Counted from the first letter of the stretch, positions 26,949-36,697 are shown. The stretch: DNA of 46,537 nucleotides from an uncultured Bacteroidota bacterium (GCA_938008665.1 CALLKA010000052.1:1-46537), one strand, 5' to 3'. Made by a program: numbers and translations. Notes: a model not told the origin generated them from the sequence alone.

Positions 26949-27749
26949 ATGGCTCGAATCATTGGAATTGCGAATCAAAAAGGAGGGGTGGGTAAAACAA
27001 CCTCGGCCATTAACATTGCAGCTAGCTTAGCAGTTTTAGAATACAGAACGCTGCTAATTGATGCTGACCCACAAGCGAATAGCACAACAGGGGTAGGCTT
27101 TGATTTGCATAATATTACGACCAGCTTATATGATGGCATGATTAATAATACACCTCTTAAGGATATTGTATTAAAAACAGAGATACCGCATTTGGATTTA
27201 ATTCCATCACATATCGATTTAGTAGGCGCTGAAATTGAATTAGTCAACTTGCCGAACAGAGAAAATGTTTTAAAAGGTTTGATCAATGAAATTAATGATC
27301 AATATGATTTCATCATTATTGATTGCTTACCCTCTTTGGGATTAATTACAGTAAATGCATTAGTAGCAGCAGATAGTGTTATTGTTCCTGTACAATGTGA
27401 ATTTTTTGCACTAGAAGGATTAGGAAAGCTTTTAAATACCATCAAAATTGTTCAAAGCAGATTAAATCCTGAATTACAAATTGAAGGTATTTTAATGACC
27501 ATGTATGATGGACGTTTAAGATTAAGTAACCAAGTAGTCAGTGAAGTACGTAAGCATTTTGATGAAATGGTATTTTCAACCATCATTCATCGCAATACAA
27601 GATTAAGCGAGGCGCCAAGCGTAGGCAAACCTGTTATTCTATATGATGCTGAAAGTAAAGGCACCGTAAATTATTTAAACCTAGCCAAGGAAATTTTACA
27701 AAAAAATGGCATGACCAATATGAGTAATGCCGAGCGTATAATTGATTAA
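26949..27749 (+). CDS. parA: Chromosome partitioning ATPase ParA/Soj
   Basis: Walker-type ATPase that moves ParB-parS complexes. The deviant Walker A box is QKGGVGKTT, followed by LLIDADPQANST and the Walker B-like FIIIDCLPSLGL. I placed the start at 26949, giving MARIIGIANQKGG, which is normal for the family; upstream in-frame codons include only a TTG. A TAnnTTTG box (TATTTTTG) lies at 26917-26924. parB follows two bases after the stop. Confidence 0.95.
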   Translation: MARIIGIANQKGGVGKTTSAINIAASLAVLEYRTLLIDADPQANSTTGVGFDLHNITTSLYDGMINNTPLKDIVLKTEIPHLDLIPSHIDLVGAEIELVNLPNRENVLKGLINEINDQYDFIIIDCLPSLGLITVNALVAADSVIVPVQCEFFALEGLGKLLNTIKIVQSRLNPELQIEGILMTMYDGRLRLSNQVVSEVRKHFDEMVFSTIIHRNTRLSEAPSVGKPVILYDAESKGTVNYLNLAKEILQKNGMTNMSNAERIID

Positions 27750-27751
27750 TT

Positions 27752-28675
27752 ATGAGTAAGAGTACACCCAATAAAGAATTAATTGGAAAAGGGCTTCGCT
27801 CTTTATTACAAAATATTGATTCGGATTATAAAAATCCTGCAGGAAAAGTACCTGCTGCAACCATTGAAAAAACGGTGGCAAGTAACCGAATTTTACTTAC
27901 AGACATTCAAGTAAATCCAAAAAATCCAAGAAAGGATTTTGATGTAACCGCTTTACAAGAATTAGCAAAATCGATTCAAATTCATGATTTAATTCAACCC
28001 ATAACGGTTGCGCAACTTGCCAATGGTAAATACCAATTAATAGCAGGGGAACGTCGTTTTCGCGCTGCAAAATTAGCAGGCATTAATGACTTACCCGCTT
28101 ATATTAGACATGGCAATGATAAAGAACTATTAGAATTAGCATTACTTGAAAACTTACAAAGAGTTGATCTAAATGAAATAGAAATTGCATTAAGCTACCA
28201 GCGCATGATGCATGAACTTAATTACACACAAGAGAATGTAGCAGAGCGGATGGGTAAAGACCGATCTACCGTTTCTAACTACATTAGATTACTTGAATTA
28301 CCGCCCAATATTCAAGCCGCATTACGTAATGGAACTTTAAGTATTAGTTTGGCTAAACTTTTAATAGGCAAAGAGGTAGACAAGCAACTTTTCCTTTTCA
28401 AGGAAATTGTTGAAAAAGGATTAACTGTTAGACAAGCAGAAGAATTAATTAGAAAGGTAACACAAGCAGGAAAAATTAGCACACCAAGTAATACTGGCGC
28501 TAAAAGTCAACTATCCCCTGTTTATAAAAAATTAGAAGATAAATTAAGTAGCCATCTTTCAACAAAAGTTCAACTACAACATCAAAAAAATGGTAGTGGA
28601 AAAATCACTGTTGAATATGCTGACTTAAATGGATTAAATAAGATATTAGAAGCAATGCAATTAAGCATTAGCTAG
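27752..28675 (+). CDS. parB: Chromosome partitioning protein ParB/Spo0J
   Basis: A CTP-dependent parS-binding clamp in related systems. The N-terminal basic tail KELIGKGLRSLL is the ParA-activating segment. The ParB core (about residues 48-135) has NPRKDF, LIQPITV and the CTP-binding motif AGERRFRAAKLAG. A helix-turn-helix follows (ENVAERMGKDRSTVSNYIRLLELP), then a C-terminal dimerisation domain. Length 307 aa is usual. It forms a tight operon with parA. Confidence 0.96.
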   Translation: MSKSTPNKELIGKGLRSLLQNIDSDYKNPAGKVPAATIEKTVASNRILLTDIQVNPKNPRKDFDVTALQELAKSIQIHDLIQPITVAQLANGKYQLIAGERRFRAAKLAGINDLPAYIRHGNDKELLELALLENLQRVDLNEIEIALSYQRMMHELNYTQENVAERMGKDRSTVSNYIRLLELPPNIQAALRNGTLSISLAKLLIGKEVDKQLFLFKEIVEKGLTVRQAEELIRKVTQAGKISTPSNTGAKSQLSPVYKKLEDKLSSHLSTKVQLQHQKNGSGKITVEYADLNGLNKILEAMQLSIS

Positions 28676-28706
28676 ACTCACTTTCATAACAAGGAATTTT
28701 AATAGG

Positions 28707-29288
28707 ATGCGGCTATTATTTACTTTTACATTGCTTTTAATCCTAGTGCTACCTGCTTGGAGCCAAGACAGCACCAAAATGATAAAGAAGGACAGCACAT
28801 TTGTCCTTCGAAAACATATTCCAAGCACCGCTACAAAACGATCTGCCTTAATTCCAGGTTGGGGACAAGCATACAATAAACAATATTGGAAAATTCCTTT
28901 AGTATATGGGATTATTGCAATACCTACAGCCACTTATATTTACAATAACGACATGTACAAAAAAACTAAGTTTGCCTATGAAGCAAAGTTCAAAGAGGCT
29001 GCTGGAGACGCATCCGATGTCGCAAAAATTGACCCGCTATTAAAAAATTTAAGTGCCTCCTCATTGCAGAGTTACAGAAATATTTTTCGCAAGGACAGGG
29101 ACTATTCCATTATGTGGTTTATATTAACCTGGGGTGTCAATGTTATTGACGCGACCGTATCAGGACATTTAAAAGAATTTGATATTAATAATGATTTAAG
29201 CTTTAAAATACAACCCTCCTATCAACCACAGTTCAAACAAGCAGGATTGGCGCTTCAGTTTCACTTAAAAAACAACCATTCAAGATAA
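28707..29288 (+). CDS. DUF5683 domain protein
   Basis: 193 aa with a signal peptide (ending near PAWSQ) and the conserved KRSALIPGWGQAYNKQYWKIP segment, followed by a hydrophobic stretch of a DUF5683 protein. The function is unknown. The order parA-parB-DUF5683-dapB is familiar from Bacteroidota genomes. It starts 31 bases after parB and ends 10 bases before dapB, so these four genes probably form one transcript. Confidence 0.8.
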   Translation: MRLLFTFTLLLILVLPAWSQDSTKMIKKDSTFVLRKHIPSTATKRSALIPGWGQAYNKQYWKIPLVYGIIAIPTATYIYNNDMYKKTKFAYEAKFKEAAGDASDVAKIDPLLKNLSASSLQSYRNIFRKDRDYSIMWFILTWGVNVIDATVSGHLKEFDINNDLSFKIQPSYQPQFKQAGLALQFHLKNNHSR

Positions 29289-29298
29289 ATTTATTGAT

Positions 29299-30015
29299 AT
29301 GAAAATTGCATTAATTGGCTATGGTAAAATGGGTAAGGCAATCGAATCCATTGCGTTAAATAAAGGACATGAGATAGTCTTAAAAATAGACATTCAAAAT
29401 AACCAAGACTTAACGGAAGCAGCTATACAAAAAGCAGATGTCGCCATTGAATTTACGGGACCGCACAGCGCATTTGAAAATGTCAAAAAATGCATTACAT
29501 GGGGTGTGCCGGTGGTGAGTGGTTCTACGGGATGGCTAGAAAAATGGAAGGAGATCAAAGATTTATGTGAAGCAAAAAATGGCACTTTAATTTACTCCAG
29601 CAACTATAGTATTGGCGTTAATTTGTTCTTTGAACTAAATAAACAATTGGCCCAATTGATGGCGCCCTATAATAACTATGATGTTTCAATGACCGAAGTT
29701 CATCATACTGAAAAAAAGGACGCCCCAAGTGGAACAGCTATATCCCTAGCGGAACAAATTTTAAGTCATTTAGGCAGGAAAAATAAATGGGTAAATAGCG
29801 CTTCTGCAAATTCAAATGAATTGGTCATTCAATCAGAAAGAATTGATCCAGCACCTGGAACGCATATGGTCAAATACAGCTCGGAAGTGGATGATATTGA
29901 AATTATACATACAGCACACACCCGGGTTGGATTTGCAAGTGGCGCCGTTTTGGCCGCGGAATTTGCATTTGAAAAAAAGGGTATCTTTACAATGAAAGAT
30001 GTTTTAGGGCTTTAA
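29299..30015 (+). CDS. dapB: 4-hydroxy-tetrahydrodipicolinate reductase
   Basis: NAD(P)H-dependent reductase of the lysine and diaminopimelate pathway, needed for peptidoglycan. The Rossmann loop is ALIGYGKMGKAI. The catalytic region is TEVHHTEKKDAPSGTAISLA, with the paired histidines and the lysine. Length 238 aa matches Bacteroidota DapB, somewhat shorter than the E. coli form. Confidence 0.96.
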   Translation: MKIALIGYGKMGKAIESIALNKGHEIVLKIDIQNNQDLTEAAIQKADVAIEFTGPHSAFENVKKCITWGVPVVSGSTGWLEKWKEIKDLCEAKNGTLIYSSNYSIGVNLFFELNKQLAQLMAPYNNYDVSMTEVHHTEKKDAPSGTAISLAEQILSHLGRKNKWVNSASANSNELVIQSERIDPAPGTHMVKYSSEVDDIEIIHTAHTRVGFASGAVLAAEFAFEKKGIFTMKDVLGL

Positions 30016-30057
30016 CTAACAGCTTAATTAGTTGTCAAATAATTAAACGTCAAAATC

Positions 30058-30477
30058 ATGCTATCTAAGAAAACGCAATATGCACTTCAGGCACTCTCCT
30101 ATATGGCAGGTGAAAAGTCAGATGCCCCTATTCTGATTGCAGAAATTGCACAAGAAAAAAAGATCCCCCTAAAATTTTTAGAAAGTATTTTATTAGAATT
30201 ACGCAAAGCTGGTTTTTTAGAAAGTAAAAAGGGGAAAAATGGGGGTTACTTTTTCGCAGTTCCTCCCGCAGACATTAAGTTGTCAAGTATATTTAGAATT
30301 ATCGAGGGTCCTATTGCTTTATTACCTTGTGTAAGTTTAAATTTTTACGAAAAGTGCGCAGACTGTAATGAAAAAAAATGCGGTATTAATAAAGTCATGA
30401 TTGAAGTGCGCGATAACACTTTGGCCATTTTGGATAAAAGAACAGTAGCTGATTTAAATTATAAAAAAATTAAGTAA
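30058..30477 (+). CDS. Rrf2-family transcriptional regulator
   Basis: 139 aa. The N-terminal winged helix (MLSKKTQYALQALSYMA; ILIAEIAQEKKIPLKFLESIL; KGKNGGYFFA) fits Rrf2. Cysteines in LLPCVSLNFYEKCADCNEKKC resemble the Fe-S ligating region of IscR/NsrR-type members, though spacing differs from the IscR consensus. It could sense Fe-S, redox or NO; the target genes are unknown. It is 42 bases after dapB and may be separately expressed. Confidence 0.87.
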   Translation: MLSKKTQYALQALSYMAGEKSDAPILIAEIAQEKKIPLKFLESILLELRKAGFLESKKGKNGGYFFAVPPADIKLSSIFRIIEGPIALLPCVSLNFYEKCADCNEKKCGINKVMIEVRDNTLAILDKRTVADLNYKKIK

Positions 30478-30521
30478 TTCTTATTACACCTGTTTATTGC
30501 TTGTGTACAAATTAACAAAAT

Positions 30522-31280
30522 ATGAAAAAAATATTTTTCATTTTACTCGCGGGCATTAGTAGTTTTGCAAATGCACAAAGTTTAGTGGGAGGACAAAATA
30601 TTTTAAAGACGAATTTATCCAGCGACGCTTTAAATAATTACAACCTAACTTTTGAGAGAAGTTTGTCTCGTTTTATGTCGGTATCCTTGAGTTATCGAAA
30701 AATGAACAAACAAAAATTACCCCTTAAAGAATTAGCAAAACAATTTATTCAAAACCCGGCCATTGATTTTGATAATTTTCAAATTGGAAATTCAGCAATA
30801 ACGGCAGAAGCCCGTTTTTATTTAGGGGTATCTAAAATGTCTGGTCTGTATTTAGCTCCCTATGCAAGAATGGCAACCTTTGACTTAACTGTTCCTTTAG
30901 ATTATACCTATACACCTGCATCGCCTATTCCGAATGTAACCTTACCTGCGATACCTATGCATGCACAATTAGATGGTACTATTCGATCAACCAGTTATGG
31001 GGTATACACTGGAATGCAATTTCAATTATTAACAAAATTGGTATTGGACCTCTGGATTATTGGAGGCCATTATGGTACTTCTAATGGAAAGTTAATTTTC
31101 GTTGCACCCAATGGCACGCCTGCCATAGCATTAACCGAATTAAAAAAGACGATTGATCAAACCAAAACCACCCCATTTAATTTGACCACCAGTACCACGT
31201 CGAATGGCATCGTCACTGACACCGAAGGACCCTGGGCAGGAATTAGGGGACTTGGTGTTACTATCGGATTACGTTTCTAG
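30522..31280 (+). CDS. Exported DUF3575-like outer-membrane protein
   Basis: 252 aa. A signal peptide (residues 1-18, ending FANAQ) precedes beta-strand-like segments (NYNLTFERSLSRFMSVSLSYR; GLYLAPYARMATFDLTVP; GLGVTIGLRF), ending in Phe as in many outer-membrane barrels. The overall pattern resembles DUF3575. I do not recognise a specific function. It stands between the Rrf2 gene and kdsA. Confidence 0.7.
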   Translation: MKKIFFILLAGISSFANAQSLVGGQNILKTNLSSDALNNYNLTFERSLSRFMSVSLSYRKMNKQKLPLKELAKQFIQNPAIDFDNFQIGNSAITAEARFYLGVSKMSGLYLAPYARMATFDLTVPLDYTYTPASPIPNVTLPAIPMHAQLDGTIRSTSYGVYTGMQFQLLTKLVLDLWIIGGHYGTSNGKLIFVAPNGTPAIALTELKKTIDQTKTTPFNLTTSTTSNGIVTDTEGPWAGIRGLGVTIGLRF

Positions 31281-31352
31281 CTATTTATTATACCCTTATT
31301 AATACCTATCGAAGCATCATCGATATACTGCCACTAGATTGCGTAAATAACT

Positions 31353-31360
31353 TACCTTTG
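31353..31360 (+). promoter_or_regulatory. Possible -7 element upstream of kdsA
   Basis: TACCTTTG matches TAnnTTTG and lies 20 bases before the kdsA ATG. I find no clear TTTG at the right distance upstream, so the promoter call is weak. Confidence 0.35.
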
Positions 31361-31380
31361 AATCCACAAAGCTGAATTAT

Positions 31381-32205
31381 ATGATGCCTACTTATTTACA
31401 AGATTTATTTAAATCTCAAAGCTACGATGCTAACAACTTTTTTTTAATTGCAGGTCCTTGTGTTGTTGAAAACGAAGACATTGTAATGGAAATTGGAGAA
31501 AAAGTAAGTACGCTTTGTAAAAATTTAGGTATCCCATATGTTTTTAAAGCGAGCTACCGAAAAGCAAATCGCACCAGTGCCAATTCATTTACAGGTATTG
31601 GTGATGACACTGGAATGGAATTAATTAAAAAAGTGGGGGCTAAATTTCAAGTACCTACTACTTCTGATATTCATGCACACGAGGAAGCAGCGGTTGCAGC
31701 ACAATATATTGATATATTACAGATCCCTGCTTTTTTATGCAGACAAACCGACTTATTAATTGCAGCGGCACAAACTGGTAAAATTGTAAATGTAAAAAAA
31801 GGACAATTTTTAAGTGGCGCCTCTATGAAGTTCGCAGTGGATAAAATAAAATTAGCAGGCAACGAAAAAATAATGTTGACCGAAAGAGGAAACACATTTG
31901 GCTATCAGGATTTAGTGGTTGATTACAGAAATATTCCTGCGATGGCAGAAAATGGGGTACCGGTTATTATGGATTGTACACATTCATTACAACAACCCAA
32001 CCAAACCAGTGGCGTTACAGGTGGCAACCCACAATTAATTGAAACGATTGCCAAAGCAGCCATTGCAACAGGTGCGCATGGATTATTTATTGAAACCCAT
32101 CCAAATCCAGCCCAAGCAAAAAGTGATGGTGCTAATATGTTACCCTTAGACAAGCTTGCGCCATTGTTAGAAAAATTGGTAAGATTGAGAAAGGCGGTAT
32201 TTTAG
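31381..32205 (+). CDS. kdsA: 3-deoxy-8-phosphooctulonate synthase
   Basis: Condenses PEP with arabinose 5-phosphate to make KDO-8-phosphate for lipopolysaccharide, confirming a Gram-negative envelope. Motifs include LIAGPCVVENED, FKASYRKANRTS, IPAFLCRQTDLL, KKGQFLSG, THSLQQPN and ETHPNPAQAKSDG. Length 274 aa is normal. Two tandem Met codons at the start (31381 or 31384) cannot be told apart. Confidence 0.96.
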   Translation: MMPTYLQDLFKSQSYDANNFFLIAGPCVVENEDIVMEIGEKVSTLCKNLGIPYVFKASYRKANRTSANSFTGIGDDTGMELIKKVGAKFQVPTTSDIHAHEEAAVAAQYIDILQIPAFLCRQTDLLIAAAQTGKIVNVKKGQFLSGASMKFAVDKIKLAGNEKIMLTERGNTFGYQDLVVDYRNIPAMAENGVPVIMDCTHSLQQPNQTSGVTGGNPQLIETIAKAAIATGAHGLFIETHPNPAQAKSDGANMLPLDKLAPLLEKLVRLRKAVF

Positions 32206-32211
32206 CAGTAG

Positions 32212-32433
32212 CTAAAAATATTTCATGGGATTTCTTTTCCCTAATAGAATGTATTTTCTAATACTTCTCCAAAAAGCCAATATCATATAAATAATAACGG
32301 GCGAACCGAAAGTTAGAAATGAAATGTAGATAAACCACATTCTAATTTTAGTGGTCGCAATGCCTAATCTTTCGCCAATCGCGGTACAAACCCCAAAAGC
32401 ATGTATTTCAAAAAAATCCTTGACTTTTTGCAT
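32212..32433 (-). CDS. Small PspC-domain membrane protein
   Basis: 73 aa with the PspC pattern (GVCTAIGERLGIATTKIRMWFI) and one transmembrane stretch (about residues 30-58). PspC proteins take part in envelope stress response, but small stand-alone copies in Bacteroidota have no assigned role. It converges with kdsA, with 6 bases between stops, and is divergent from aconitase. Confidence 0.75.
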   Translation of the reverse strand: MQKVKDFFEIHAFGVCTAIGERLGIATTKIRMWFIYISFLTFGSPVIIYMILAFWRSIRKYILLGKRNPMKYF

Positions 32434-32519
32434 ATAAGAAGCGAGTATTCTATATGCAATCTATAAAAAAAAGTGGACATAAAGTGCATTTTTTGCTTTA
32501 ACCGGGTGCAAATTTGGCT

Positions 32520-32527
32520 TACCTTTG
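32520..32527 (+). promoter_or_regulatory. Possible -7 element upstream of aconitase
   Basis: TACCTTTG matches TAnnTTTG, 29 bases before the aconitase start. The nearest TTTG (32492-32495) is 24 bases upstream, a little beyond the usual spacing. Confidence 0.4.
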
Positions 32528-32556
32528 CCCCAATTTTAACCACAAAACTAAGTACT

Positions 32557-34824
32557 ATGGCTTTTGATATCGAAATGATCAAAAATTTGTATGCTGCAAT
32601 GCCTGCAAAAGTAGAAGCGGCTCGAAAATTATTAAATCGCCCATTGACCTTATCTGAAAAGATATTGTTCTCTCATTTACATGGTGATCAAAAGTTAGAA
32701 AATTTTGAAAGAGGTGGTTCTTACGTAGATTTTGGTCCAGATCGTGTTGCGATGCAAGATGCAACAGCGCAAATGGCATTATTACAATTTATGCAAGCGG
32801 GTCGCCCAAAGGTTGCTGTTCCAAGTACCGTGCATTGCGATCACTTAATTTCTGCAAAAGTAGAAGCAAAACAAGATTTACAAGTGGCTACAACAGAAAG
32901 TAAGGAAGTATATGATTTCCTAGCTTCTGTTTCAAATAAATATGGTTTGGGTTTTTGGAAACCAGGTGCTGGAATTATTCACCAAGTAGTTTTAGAGAAC
33001 TATGCTTTCCCAGGTGGCTTAATGATTGGTACCGATTCACATACGGTGAATGCAGGTGGCTTAGGGATGATTGCGATTGGTGTGGGTGGTGCTGACGCTT
33101 GTGATGTAATGGCAGGTTTACCATGGGAATTAAAATGGCCTAAACTAATTGGTATCAAATTAACAGGAAAGTTAAGCGGATGGACTGCTCCTAAGGATGT
33201 GATTTTAAAAGTAGCTGGTATCCTAACTGTAAAAGGTGGTACTGGTGCCATTGTAGAATATTTTGGTGAAGGTGCTACCAGCATGAGTTGTACAGGTAAA
33301 GGTACTATTTGTAATATGGGTGCCGAAATTGGTGCGACCACTTCTACCTTTGGTTACGATGCAAGCATGAGTCGTTATTTAAGTTCCACAGGTCGTGCCG
33401 ATGTTGCTGCATTAGCAGATACAGTTGCTGCACATCTAACAGCGGATCCTGAAGTATACGCTTCTCCTGAAAAATATTTTGATCAAGTGATTGAAATTGA
33501 TTTAACTACATTAGAACCACATTTAAATGGTCCTTTCACACCAGATTTAGCTACTCCTATTTCAAAAATGAAAGAAGCTGCTGCAGCAAACGGTTGGCCT
33601 ACAAAAATTGAAGTAGGTTTGATTGGAAGTTGTACTAACTCCTCTTATGAAGATATTAGTCGCGCAGTAAGCTTGGCAAAACAAGTTTCTGAAAAAGGAT
33701 TAACAATGAAGGCTGAATATATGATCACGCCGGGTTCTGAGCAAGTAAGATATACCATTGAAAGAGATGGCTTTTTAGATGTGTTCAGTAAAATTGGTGC
33801 GAAAGTTTTTGCAAATGCATGTGGCCCTTGTATTGGAATGTGGGAGCGTGTTGGAGCAGAGAAAAAAGAAAAAAATACCATCGTGCATTCTTTCAACAGA
33901 AACTTTGCAAAACGTGCGGATGGAAATCCAAACACATACGCATTTGTTGGTTCCCCTGAATTAGTAACCGCGTTAGCCATTGCGGGTGATTTAACTTTTA
34001 ATCCATTAACTGATACCTTGACCAATGACAAAGGCGAACAAGTTAAATTAGATGCCCCTACTGGGGATGAATTACCAGTGAAAGGGTTCGCAGTGGAAGA
34101 TGCTGGTTTCCAAGCACCAGCGGAAGATGGTTCAAATGTTGTTGTTGCAGTAGATCCTACATCGAAGCGTTTACAATTACTAGATCCTTTTGCTGCATGG
34201 GAAGGAACAGATTTAAAATCATTACGTTTATTAATAAAAGCAAAAGGGAAATGTACAACGGATCATATTTCTATGGCAGGTCCATGGTTAAAGTTCCGCG
34301 GTCACTTAGATAATATTTCCAACAACTTATTAATTGGTGCTATTAATTTTTTCAATGAAAAAACGGACAATGTAAAAAGTCAAATCAATGGCAATTACGA
34401 TACCGTTCCAAATACACAAAGAGCATACAAAGCTGCTGGCGTAGGAACGATAGTAGTGGGTGATGAAAACTACGGAGAAGGAAGTTCTCGTGAACACGCT
34501 GCCATGGAACCAAGACATTTAGGCGTTCGTGTAGTTTTGACTAAATCATTCGCACGTATTCATGAAACCAACTTGAAAAAACAAGGTATGTTGGCTTTAA
34601 CTTTTGCTGAGAAAGCTGATTATGATAAAATTCAAGAGGATGACAGCATTGATGTAACTGGTTTAACGAGTTTTGCGCCAGGAACCCCTTTAACTTTAGT
34701 ATTAAAACATAAAGATGGTTCTGTAGATACAATCAAAGCAAACCACACTTACAACCAACAACAAATAGAGTGGTTTAAAGCAGGTGGTGCATTAAATATT
34801 ATTAGAAAACAAGTCGGCAAATAA
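32557..34824 (+). CDS. acnA: Aconitate hydratase, mitochondrial-like type
   Basis: TCA-cycle [4Fe-4S] enzyme interconverting citrate and isocitrate. The three Fe-S cysteines fit GSCTNSSYED and ACGPCIGMW. Other family segments include GTDSHTVNAGGLGM, CTTDHISMAGPWL and DENYGEGSSREHAAMEPR. With the start at 32557 (MAFDIEMI) the length is 755 aa, typical of the mitochondrial-like form in Bacteroidota. Upstream in-frame extension is unlikely because the promoter lies there. A strong terminator follows. The exact acn symbol is by common usage. Confidence 0.95.
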   Translation: MAFDIEMIKNLYAAMPAKVEAARKLLNRPLTLSEKILFSHLHGDQKLENFERGGSYVDFGPDRVAMQDATAQMALLQFMQAGRPKVAVPSTVHCDHLISAKVEAKQDLQVATTESKEVYDFLASVSNKYGLGFWKPGAGIIHQVVLENYAFPGGLMIGTDSHTVNAGGLGMIAIGVGGADACDVMAGLPWELKWPKLIGIKLTGKLSGWTAPKDVILKVAGILTVKGGTGAIVEYFGEGATSMSCTGKGTICNMGAEIGATTSTFGYDASMSRYLSSTGRADVAALADTVAAHLTADPEVYASPEKYFDQVIEIDLTTLEPHLNGPFTPDLATPISKMKEAAAANGWPTKIEVGLIGSCTNSSYEDISRAVSLAKQVSEKGLTMKAEYMITPGSEQVRYTIERDGFLDVFSKIGAKVFANACGPCIGMWERVGAEKKEKNTIVHSFNRNFAKRADGNPNTYAFVGSPELVTALAIAGDLTFNPLTDTLTNDKGEQVKLDAPTGDELPVKGFAVEDAGFQAPAEDGSNVVVAVDPTSKRLQLLDPFAAWEGTDLKSLRLLIKAKGKCTTDHISMAGPWLKFRGHLDNISNNLLIGAINFFNEKTDNVKSQINGNYDTVPNTQRAYKAAGVGTIVVGDENYGEGSSREHAAMEPRHLGVRVVLTKSFARIHETNLKKQGMLALTFAEKADYDKIQEDDSIDVTGLTSFAPGTPLTLVLKHKDGSVDTIKANHTYNQQQIEWFKAGGALNIIRKQVGK

Positions 34825-34880
34825 AATATTGCTACTTTTACATTACAACTAGGATCCACTATACATTATAATGGTTTCCG

Positions 34881-34916
34881 AAACCCGTCCTGATTTATCA
34901 GGGCGGGTTTTTTATT
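34881..34916 (+). terminator. Rho-independent terminator after aconitase
   Basis: AAACCCGTCCTGA (34881-34893) and TCAGGGCGGGTTT (34898-34910) form a 13-bp stem with one wobble, a 4-base loop, and a T-run to 34913. It lies 57 bases after the aconitase stop. Confidence 0.9.
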
Positions 34917-34958
34917 TAAATAGAATGCCAGAGTACACAAATTTTCTTAAATTGAGGT

Positions 34959-35996
34959 ATGATTAATACAGCATTGGTTTCCTATGGTATGAGTGGCCGC
35001 GTTTTTCACGCGCCTTTTATTGATTTGAACCCCGATTTTAATTTAGTGGGTAGTTGGGAACGAAGTCAAAAAAATATTCAAGCAAGGTATCCGCATACGA
35101 AATCATTTGAATCTTATGAAGAAATTTTAAATGACCCCAGCATCCATTTAGTAATTGTAAATAGCCCCAATGATACGCATTACGATTATACCAAACGTGC
35201 TTTATTGGCAGGCAAACATGTGGTTACTGAAAAAGCGTTCACAGTAACTGTTGCAGAAGCCGAAGAATTAGATGCTTTAGCACAAAAATTAAATTTAAAA
35301 TTGGCTGTGTATCATAATCGCCGATATGATGCTGATTTTTTAACCATCCAAAAGTTAATTAAAGAAGATGCGATTGGCGAATTTTTAGACATACAAATAT
35401 CTTTTGAAAGATACAGAACCACCTTAAGTCCAAAAGTACATAAGGAATTACCTACTCCTGGAGCAGGTGTATTATTTGACTTAGGTCCACATTTGGTAGA
35501 CCAAGCATTATTATTGTCTGGTATGCCCACGCATATATTTGCCGACTTACGCATCATCAGAAAAGTATCCTTAGTAGATGATTATTTTACATTGCTTTTA
35601 TACTACCCTACCCACCGTATTCTATTAACCAGTGGCATGGTGTATATGCAACAACTACCTGCTTATAAAATTTATGGATCAAAAGGTTGTTTCATCAAAT
35701 ACAGAGCGGACATTCAAGAGGACGAATTATTAGCAGATAAAATTCCAACTGGACCTAATTGGGGTGTGGAACCAGAAAGCAAATGGGGCACATTAAGTAC
35801 AGATAATAACGGCGTAACCAGTACCCAAATAATTCCAAGCTTAGCAGGCGACTATGGACAATTTTATTCATTGATGGCAGCAGCTATTAAACATAATGCG
35901 CCTGTGCCTACCTCGGCAAAACATGGCGCTGATATTATACGCGTTTTAGAAACGGCCCGAAAAAGCTTTGCAGAAAAAAAGATAATTGCACTTTAA
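34959..35996 (+). CDS. Gfo/Idh/MocA-family oxidoreductase
   Basis: 345 aa NAD(P)-dependent dehydrogenase of unknown substrate. The N-terminal Rossmann fold starts ALVSYGMSGRVFHAPFID, and IVNSPNDTHYDYTKRALLAGKHVVTEKAFT is the usual EKP-like region, with the normal proline of EKP replaced by Ala. The catalytic-side stretch FDLGPHLVDQALLL is typical. Sugar or inositol-type substrates are usual for the family. The stop abuts the start of the AlkD-type gene. Confidence 0.88.
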   Translation: MINTALVSYGMSGRVFHAPFIDLNPDFNLVGSWERSQKNIQARYPHTKSFESYEEILNDPSIHLVIVNSPNDTHYDYTKRALLAGKHVVTEKAFTVTVAEAEELDALAQKLNLKLAVYHNRRYDADFLTIQKLIKEDAIGEFLDIQISFERYRTTLSPKVHKELPTPGAGVLFDLGPHLVDQALLLSGMPTHIFADLRIIRKVSLVDDYFTLLLYYPTHRILLTSGMVYMQQLPAYKIYGSKGCFIKYRADIQEDELLADKIPTGPNWGVEPESKWGTLSTDNNGVTSTQIIPSLAGDYGQFYSLMAAAIKHNAPVPTSAKHGADIIRVLETARKSFAEKKIIAL

Positions 35997-36665
35997 ATGC
36001 ATCCTTATTTAAAAGAAATTATATCAATATTCAATAAGCATCGGGATCAAAAAAAAGCCGACGGGGCAAAAGCATATTTATTACACCAATTTGAATTTTT
36101 TGGTTTGCAAACCCCTTTAAGGCGAAGTTTATCCAAAGCTTTTTACAAGTCACATCCGATTAAAAATCATGCTGAGCTATCCACGCTTATTAAAGAATGT
36201 TTTGCCCAGCCACAAAGAGAATTACATTATTTCGCTATTGAGCTACTTGGATTTCATCATCCACTTTGGGATAAAAAAACTTTACCTTTAATTGAATGGA
36301 TGATTACCCATAATAGTTGGTGGGATTCAGTAGATAGTACCAATAGTAATGTAATTAGTAAATTCTTTTTAAAATATCCTGAACATATTGCAGTCTATAC
36401 CCTTAAATGGAATCGCTCCAATAATAATTGGCTTAAAAGAATGAGTATTCTATTTCAGTTGACGTATAAAAAAAATACGAACACACCCTTATTAGCTGCC
36501 TATATTGAAAATGCCATTAGTGAGGAAGATTTTTTTATACGCAAAGCTATTGGTTGGGCATTGCGTGCCTATGCCTACACAGATCCTAAGTGGGTGATTC
36601 ATTTTGTAAAAGAACACCCTAATTTATCGCCGCTCTCCAAACGAGAAGCGTTGAAACATCAGTAA
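35997..36665 (+). CDS. DNA alkylation repair protein, AlkD-like
   Basis: 222 aa of HEAT-like helical repeats with AlkD-family features: QFFGLQTPLRRSL-like entry, YFAIELLGFHHPLWD, HNSWWDSVDSTNSNVI and IRKAIGWALRAYAYTDP. AlkD removes N3/N7-alkylated purines. The ATG follows the preceding stop directly, so the two genes are co-transcribed although no functional link is evident. It ends before a strong bidirectional terminator. Confidence 0.88.
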   Translation: MHPYLKEIISIFNKHRDQKKADGAKAYLLHQFEFFGLQTPLRRSLSKAFYKSHPIKNHAELSTLIKECFAQPQRELHYFAIELLGFHHPLWDKKTLPLIEWMITHNSWWDSVDSTNSNVISKFFLKYPEHIAVYTLKWNRSNNNWLKRMSILFQLTYKKNTNTPLLAAYIENAISEEDFFIRKAIGWALRAYAYTDPKWVIHFVKEHPNLSPLSKREALKHQ

Positions 36666-36697
36666 ACTATTTATTATCACAGCGACGCGTTAAAAAT

